A stretch of 9,332 nt of DNA, from NCBI GenBank assembly GCA_002085305.1, contig NATJ01000099.1:1-9332 (forward strand), written 5' to 3'. Under the pieces are notes generated by a model. The model saw only the letters and a program-made list of their open reading frames with translations. It made no database searches and was not told the origin of the DNA. Source of the DNA: Epsilonproteobacteria bacterium 4484_65 (GTDB taxonomy: Bacteria; Campylobacterota; Campylobacteria; Campylobacterales; Sulfurovaceae). Every line of letters starts with the position of its first letter. Within the stretch, counting starts at the first letter, position 1. The position numbers and the translations under genes are program-made. Shown piece after piece: positions 6,021 to 9,332 of this stretch.

Positions 6021-6704
6021 TCAGTTTAACTTGTAGCCTACTCCCCACACAGGAGCAAAATACTCTTTCTCACCTGCAGGATCTATCTTTTTCTTCAGTC
6101 TGTTCATCGCTACGTTGATAGTCTTATCATGAAAGTTCACAGAGTCATCACCCCAAACTTCATCACGCAAAAAATCTCTGTCAAGTGGTTGATGAGGATT
6201 CTTAACAAAGGTATGTAGAAGTTTGAATTCCAGATTGGTTAACTCTATATGTTTTTTATTTATGAAAAGTTCACGTTTTTGTATATCAAGTGTGAGATCT
6301 TTATACTTGATCTTATCACTCGATTTTACACCACTTCGTTTGAGTAATGCCTCAACTCTCAAAAGAAGTTCTTTAGCAGAAAAAGGTTTTGTCATATAAT
6401 CATCTCCACCCGACTTAAATCCCTCTTCAAGATCACTCTCTTTATCTCTTGCAGTTAGAAAGATAACAGGAGTCTCATAGCCTATCTCTCTCATTTGTGC
6501 AACAAACTCACTTCCCTCAACACCAGGGAGATTACGATCTACTATCATCAGAGAAGGATTCTCTTCTTCTAAGAACTGCTCTACATTTTCAGTAGAGAGA
6601 AAACCTGCAACTTCATATCCTTCTTTGGAAAGATGATATTCAACTAACTCTAAAATATCTTCTTCATCTTCGATAATTACGATTTCTATATTTTTATTTT
6701 CCAT
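6021..6704 (-). CDS. phoB: PhoB-like OmpR-family response regulator, first copy (RR1)
   Basis: A 227-residue DNA-binding response regulator, the best candidate for the activator of the Pho boxes in this window. The receiver (about 5-120) has E12/D13, phospho-acceptor D56 in IVDRNLPG, T84 and K106. The winged helix (about 130-227) has LTNLEFKLLHTF, LRDEVWG, recognition helix HDKTINVAMNRLKKKI (192-207) and WGVGYKLN at the end. An open frame extends 30 codons further upstream to 6794, but that extension would run through the Pho box and a terminator, so the ATG at 6704 is preferred; it also matches the length of RR2. It has no Shine-Dalgarno sequence and lies 6 bases after a -10 hexamer, suggesting a leaderless mRNA. 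It sits directly upstream of pstS, and its own Pho box implies autoregulation. It could be called PhosR-like by analogy with Campylobacter. The gene name phoB is by similarity only. Confidence 0.91.
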   Translation of the reverse strand: MENKNIEIVIIEDEEDILELVEYHLSKEGYEVAGFLSTENVEQFLEEENPSLMIVDRNLPGVEGSEFVAQMREIGYETPVIFLTARDKESDLEEGFKSGGDDYMTKPFSAKELLLRVEALLKRSGVKSSDKIKYKDLTLDIQKRELFINKKHIELTNLEFKLLHTFVKNPHQPLDRDFLRDEVWGDDSVNFHDKTINVAMNRLKKKIDPAGEKEYFAPVWGVGYKLN

Positions 6705-6710
6705 AGTACT

Positions 6711-6742
6711 ATAATAGTATGTATTGATAACATTTTGGTTAC
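6711..6742 (-). promoter_or_regulatory. Pho box and -10 element upstream of RR1
   Basis: Minus strand GTAACC-AAAAT-GTTATC (6742-6726), then 9 bases, then TATTAT (6716-6711), then AGTACT and the ATG at 6704. The predicted transcription start coincides with the first base of the start codon. The box directly abuts the T run of the upstream terminator, so terminator and promoter are packed without a gap. It implies positive autoregulation of RR1 if RR1 is the regulator that binds these boxes, or cross-control if RR2 is. Confidence 0.8.
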
Positions 6743-6797
6743 AAAAAAAGGGGGAGGGAAATAACGAAAGATTTATAGGGTAGGCAATCCCCACCCC
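6743..6797 (-). terminator. Probable intrinsic terminator of the PiT gene
   Basis: On the minus strand GGGGTGGGGA (6797-6788) can pair with the pyrimidine tract TTCCCTCCCC (6760-6751), giving about nine base pairs (one of them G-U) interrupted by one T-T mismatch, and the tract is followed by T7 (6749-6743). The loop is long (about 27 bases, AT-rich), which weakens the call, but the strong G-C pairing and adjacent T run fit an intrinsic terminator about 20 bases past the PiT stop. Confidence 0.6.
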
Positions 6798-6817
6798 AAT
6801 ATGCCATAAAGTAGATG

Positions 6818-8359
6818 CTATACAGCAAAACCCTTAAGCACAAAGAATATGATCGCAGAAAGTACCGCTGCTGCAGGTACGGTAATGATCCATGCCGCTA
6901 CGATTTTCTTCACCATTCCACGCTTCACATAGTTCTCACGCAGTTTTCTTTTCAGACTTTTTACTTTTTTCTTTTGTACTTTCAAAGATTCCATTAGATC
7001 AACTTGTCTTTTGTAGTCTTCATCTGTTTTAAGGTCTGATAATTCAGCTTTAAGTCTATTTTGTTTCTCAACTTCAACTCTAAGTTTTTCTTGCTTTGCA
7101 CCCATTTCTTTGCTGTCTAACCACTCTCTGAGGAAACCTACCCCAAAAATAGCACCCACAGCAATGTGTGTAGAAGAAACCGGCAAGCCAAGCTGAGAAG
7201 CGATGACCACGGTAATAGACGCAGCCATCATAATGGAAAATGCTCTCATTTGATCAAGCTCAGTGATCTCTGACCCCACTGTTTTGATGAGCCTTGGGCC
7301 AAAAAGTGCCAAACCGATAGAGATACCCACACCACCGACAACCATTACCCATAAAGGTATCGCTGCTTTTGTAGAGACTCCATGCGTAGTGAGGGCATCA
7401 TATACTGCCGCCAAAGGACCTACTGCATTGGCAACATCGTTTGCACCATGAGCAAAACTCAACAGTGCCGCAGCAAAAATAAGCGGGATGGTAAAGAGAA
7501 GATTGATCGACTCTCTTGTCACTTCCATGCCTATCACTTTTTTTGCTATTCTAGGTTTTACAATAATAAAAGTAATCGCCGCACCAATACCACCAAACAT
7601 AAGGGCAATCAAAAAAGTAGGTTTTTTAGTCTGTGGCAAAAAGCTCAATGTATCTACAATAACAGGCCAAACTTTTTTAAGTCCTTTAACCGTCAGGTAC
7701 GTAATAAATGCCGCTGCCATAAGTGCCACCAGGATAGGTACGACTTTCTTGGCAGCACTTAGTCTGTCCTCTTTAAAAATGATCTGTGATTTGATCACAT
7801 AAAGGAATATCGCAGCGATCACACCACCAAGTACAGGAGAGATAACCCATGAAGCAGCGATCTTACCCATCGTTCCCCAAGAGACGATAGTAAATCCACC
7901 CGCAGCGATACCACCACCAAGTACACCACCAACGATGGAGTGTGTAGTTGATACCGGTGCTTTAAGCCATGTTGCAAGGTTCAGCCAGAGTGCTGCAGCA
8001 AGCAGTGCTGCTGACATCGCATAGACAAAGACCATCGGGTCATTACCAAAAGCAGCCGGATCAATGATCCCTTTTTTGATGGTTCCCACAACATCGCCAC
8101 CGGCGATGAGTGCACCGGAAGCTTCAAAAATAGAAGCGATGATGATAGCCCCACCAATAGTCAATGCTCCGGAACCCACTGCCGGTCCAACGTTATTGGC
8201 TACATCATTTGCACCGATATTCATTGCCATATAGGCACCAAAGACTGCTGCTAAAACTAAAAAACCACCATGAGATGCTTGTCCTATGATACTGTTTGCA
8301 TAAAAAGCCACTGCCACAGCAAAACCTGCACCCAGTAGCATTTTTAATGTATTGTTCAT
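6818..8359 (-). CDS. pit: PiT-family inorganic phosphate transporter
   Basis: PiT proteins are inner-membrane, ion-coupled, low-affinity phosphate symporters. The 513-residue product has the two inverted-repeat signatures GANDVANNVGPAVGSGAL (49-66) and GANDVANAVGPLAAV (305-319), the paired re-entrant motifs PVSTTHSIVGGVLGGG (135-150) and PVSSTHIAVGAIFGVG (393-408), and about ten hydrophobic segments. Start ATG 8359 is preceded by AAGGGT at good spacing. Unusually, about 65 highly charged residues (415-480, heptad-like with many K, E, L) separate the second re-entrant motif from the last membrane helix (IVAAWIITVPAAAVLSAIIF, 486-505); this segment is probably a cytoplasmic coiled coil. Its Pho-box promoter indicates induction by phosphate limitation, unlike the constitutive PitA of E. 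coli. With pstS broken, this may be the main functional phosphate importer of the region, an inference. Confidence 0.95.
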   Translation of the reverse strand: MNNTLKMLLGAGFAVAVAFYANSIIGQASHGGFLVLAAVFGAYMAMNIGANDVANNVGPAVGSGALTIGGAIIIASIFEASGALIAGGDVVGTIKKGIIDPAAFGNDPMVFVYAMSAALLAAALWLNLATWLKAPVSTTHSIVGGVLGGGIAAGGFTIVSWGTMGKIAASWVISPVLGGVIAAIFLYVIKSQIIFKEDRLSAAKKVVPILVALMAAAFITYLTVKGLKKVWPVIVDTLSFLPQTKKPTFLIALMFGGIGAAITFIIVKPRIAKKVIGMEVTRESINLLFTIPLIFAAALLSFAHGANDVANAVGPLAAVYDALTTHGVSTKAAIPLWVMVVGGVGISIGLALFGPRLIKTVGSEITELDQMRAFSIMMAASITVVIASQLGLPVSSTHIAVGAIFGVGFLREWLDSKEMGAKQEKLRVEVEKQNRLKAELSDLKTDEDYKRQVDLMESLKVQKKKVKSLKRKLRENYVKRGMVKKIVAAWIITVPAAAVLSAIIFFVLKGFAV

Positions 8360-8388
8360 TTTCTACCCTTGTCTAAATTAATGGCGGA

Positions 8389-8420
8389 ATTATAGAAAAA
8401 AAGTATTACAATTTTGTTAC
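8389..8420 (-). promoter_or_regulatory. Pho box and consensus -10 upstream of the PiT gene
   Basis: Minus strand GTAACA-AAATT-GTAATA (8420-8404), a weaker version of the boxes at pstC, pstS and RR1, followed after exactly 9 bases by the consensus TATAAT (8394-8389). Transcription would begin near 8382, leaving a leader of about 23 bases with AAGGG before the ATG. A weaker box with a better -10 suggests a higher basal level and milder induction than pst, which is an inference. Confidence 0.72.
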
Positions 8421-8434
8421 CAATTTATAACTAA

Positions 8435-8454
8435 ACTGTTTTGATCAAAATAGT
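8435..8454. repeat. Near-perfect 20-bp palindrome upstream of the PiT Pho box
   Basis: ACTGTTTTGA-TCAAAATAGT has 10-bp arms with one mismatched pair and no spacer. It lies 14 bases upstream of the PiT Pho box on the minus strand, where an extra activator or repressor could bind. The symmetry suits a dimeric regulator, but I do not recognise the site. It is AT-rich and lies between the porin terminator and the PiT promoter. Confidence 0.45.
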
Positions 8455-8469
8455 GGGGGTTTTTAGAAG

Positions 8470-8495
8470 AAAGATGGGCATAAATACCCATCTTT
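8470..8495 (-). terminator. Hairpin terminator after the porin gene
   Basis: AAAGATGGG (8470-8478) and CCCATCTTT (8487-8495) form a perfect 9-bp stem with an 8-base loop, 30 bases after the porin stop. On the minus strand the stem ends in TTT followed by CTTCT, a pyrimidine-rich but not ideal U tract. It separates the porin transcript from the Pho-box promoter of the PiT gene. Confidence 0.65.
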
Positions 8496-8525
8496 AGGAG
8501 GTTACATAAATTTTTTGGACAGTGA

Positions 8526-9332
8526 TTACCAGTTAACTTCTGTAGTCAACATGAATGCATCTTGTTCCTCATCAGGATCCAAGGCACTTCCTTTTTCTCC
8601 CAGGTAGTTGGCTATGAATTCCACATATTTGTTATATTTATATGTGATACCGGCAATCGTTCTCTTTTTATCACCAGAATTATCATCCATATCAAAATAG
8701 TCATATCTACCAATAATACCTACATGGTTCAATTCATCAGCGAGCTCACCTAATCTTAACTCACCATTTACAGAGTACCCTGAACCTGCATATTTTGAAG
8801 CTGCATCTTCAGTTGCAATATACTGTGCAGCAAGAAGGAACTCAGGTTGATTATAGACAGCATGGAGACCATACCAGTTTAGATCCTCACCATCAGCACC
8901 CGATTTATTACTATTGGCATTCCATTGACCCAAAAATGAAACATCTGCATATGTACTGCTTTTCTTTCTTTTATGCGTACCACCACCAAGAATATGGCCG
9001 GTAAGTCTCCACTCAGCACTCAAGCCTTCACCATCTTCGATACCATGATAACCTTCACCATTGAAGAGTCCAAGTTCAGATGAAAAGTGCTCTGTTTTTG
9101 TCTTGAAGTTCACACCAAGGTCAGCAGAATTTGTCAAGTGTGCACCTTCATGTGCTTCTACAAAAACTTTAGAGATAGAACGGTAATTCCATCCGCCATG
9201 CTCTTCATGATCGATCCAAGGTCTGTGCACCTGACCTATCTCAACTCCGGTAAATGGCAGTACATTATCTAAATAGAGGTATGCATATTTAAGTCTTACT
9301 TCCCAGCTTCCTAAGTCTTTATCATCACCTTT
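8526..9332 (-). CDS. Outer-membrane porin-like beta-barrel protein, C-terminal part
   Basis: An open frame of 268 residues enters from the right edge of the window and ends at 8526; its start, signal peptide and promoter lie outside. The GTG at 9230 is internal, since the frame continues through recognisable barrel strands upstream (WEVRLKYAYLYLDN, then GVEIGQVHRPWIDHEEHGGW). Alternating polar and hydrophobic strands, many aromatic and acidic residues, no long hydrophobic helix, and a terminal aromatic residue (LTTEVNW) fit an outer-membrane beta-barrel recognised by the Bam machinery. It resembles the putative porins of Campylobacterota. The neighbouring phosphate genes suggest anion or phosphate selectivity, but the visible strands are rich in D and E and I see no lysine-rich constriction like that of OprP/OprO, so the substrate is unknown. 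It ends in its own terminator. Confidence 0.75.
   Translation of the reverse strand, partial: KGDDKDLGSWEVRLKYAYLYLDNVLPFTGVEIGQVHRPWIDHEEHGGWNYRSISKVFVEAHEGAHLTNSADLGVNFKTKTEHFSSELGLFNGEGYHGIEDGEGLSAEWRLTGHILGGGTHKRKKSSTYADVSFLGQWNANSNKSGADGEDLNWYGLHAVYNQPEFLLAAQYIATEDAASKYAGSGYSVNGELRLGELADELNHVGIIGRYDYFDMDDNSGDKKRTIAGITYKYNKYVEFIANYLGEKGSALDPDEEQDAFMLTTEVNW

Noticed and set aside
6705..6794. A 30-codon N-terminal extension of RR1 beginning at 6794
   Set aside because: It would run through the terminator T run, the Pho box and the -10 hexamer, it has no homology to receiver domains, and the paralogue RR2 begins at the position equivalent to 6704.
6750..6797. G-quadruplex in the G/C tracts between PiT and RR1
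   Set aside because: Each strand has only two short G tracts close together; the tracts are complementary and fit a terminator stem better.
8526..9230. Complete small porin starting at GTG 9230
   Set aside because: The frame stays open to the window edge with barrel-like sequence upstream of 9230, so the GTG encodes an internal valine and the gene is cut by the window.

Overview
The window is a phosphate-starvation (Pho) gene cluster in which every credible gene lies on the minus strand. Moderately low GC, the protein styles (PhoB-like regulators, PstSCAB, a long PiT transporter, an epsilon-type porin) and a PhosR-like box of the kind described in Campylobacter jejuni point to the Campylobacterota (formerly Epsilonproteobacteria), probably a Sulfurovum/Sulfurimonas-like sulfur oxidiser. 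The genus is an inference; no marker gene is present.

Layout in the direction of transcription (right to left): the C-terminal part of an outer-membrane porin (8526-9332, cut by the window edge) ending at a hairpin terminator; a PiT-family phosphate transporter (6818-8359); a first PhoB-like response regulator, RR1 (6021-6704); a broken phosphate-binding protein gene pstS (5082-5895); pstC-pstA-pstB-phoU (4908 down to 1746); a second PhoB-like regulator, RR2 (1023-1709); a polyphosphate kinase of the PPK2 family (163-1014); an AT-rich palindrome; and the first 28 codons of recQ (1-84).

The genes form one logical circuit. Phosphate crosses the outer membrane (porin, inferred), then enters the cytoplasm through low-affinity PiT or high-affinity Pst; PhoU probably links transport to signalling, the two regulators control transcription, and PPK2 handles stored polyphosphate. 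Four promoters (PiT, RR1, pstS, pstC) share the same architecture: a 17-bp box of two GTWACC-like half sites 11 bp apart, then exactly 9 bp, then a -10 hexamer. This looks like a coherent Pho regulon.

Points most worth a second look: pstS lacks about 60 residues between its two phosphate-binding halves and is frameshifted at a small palindrome; both regulator genes seem to start 6 nt after a -10 hexamer with no Shine-Dalgarno sequence, suggesting leaderless mRNAs; the two regulators are near-duplicates with almost the same receiver domain but no histidine kinase nearby; PhoU has degenerate metal-binding motifs; and PiT carries an unusually long charged, probably coiled-coil, cytoplasmic insertion. 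No RNA genes, insertion sequences or CRISPR arrays were seen, and no gene-free stretch exceeds about 175 bases.
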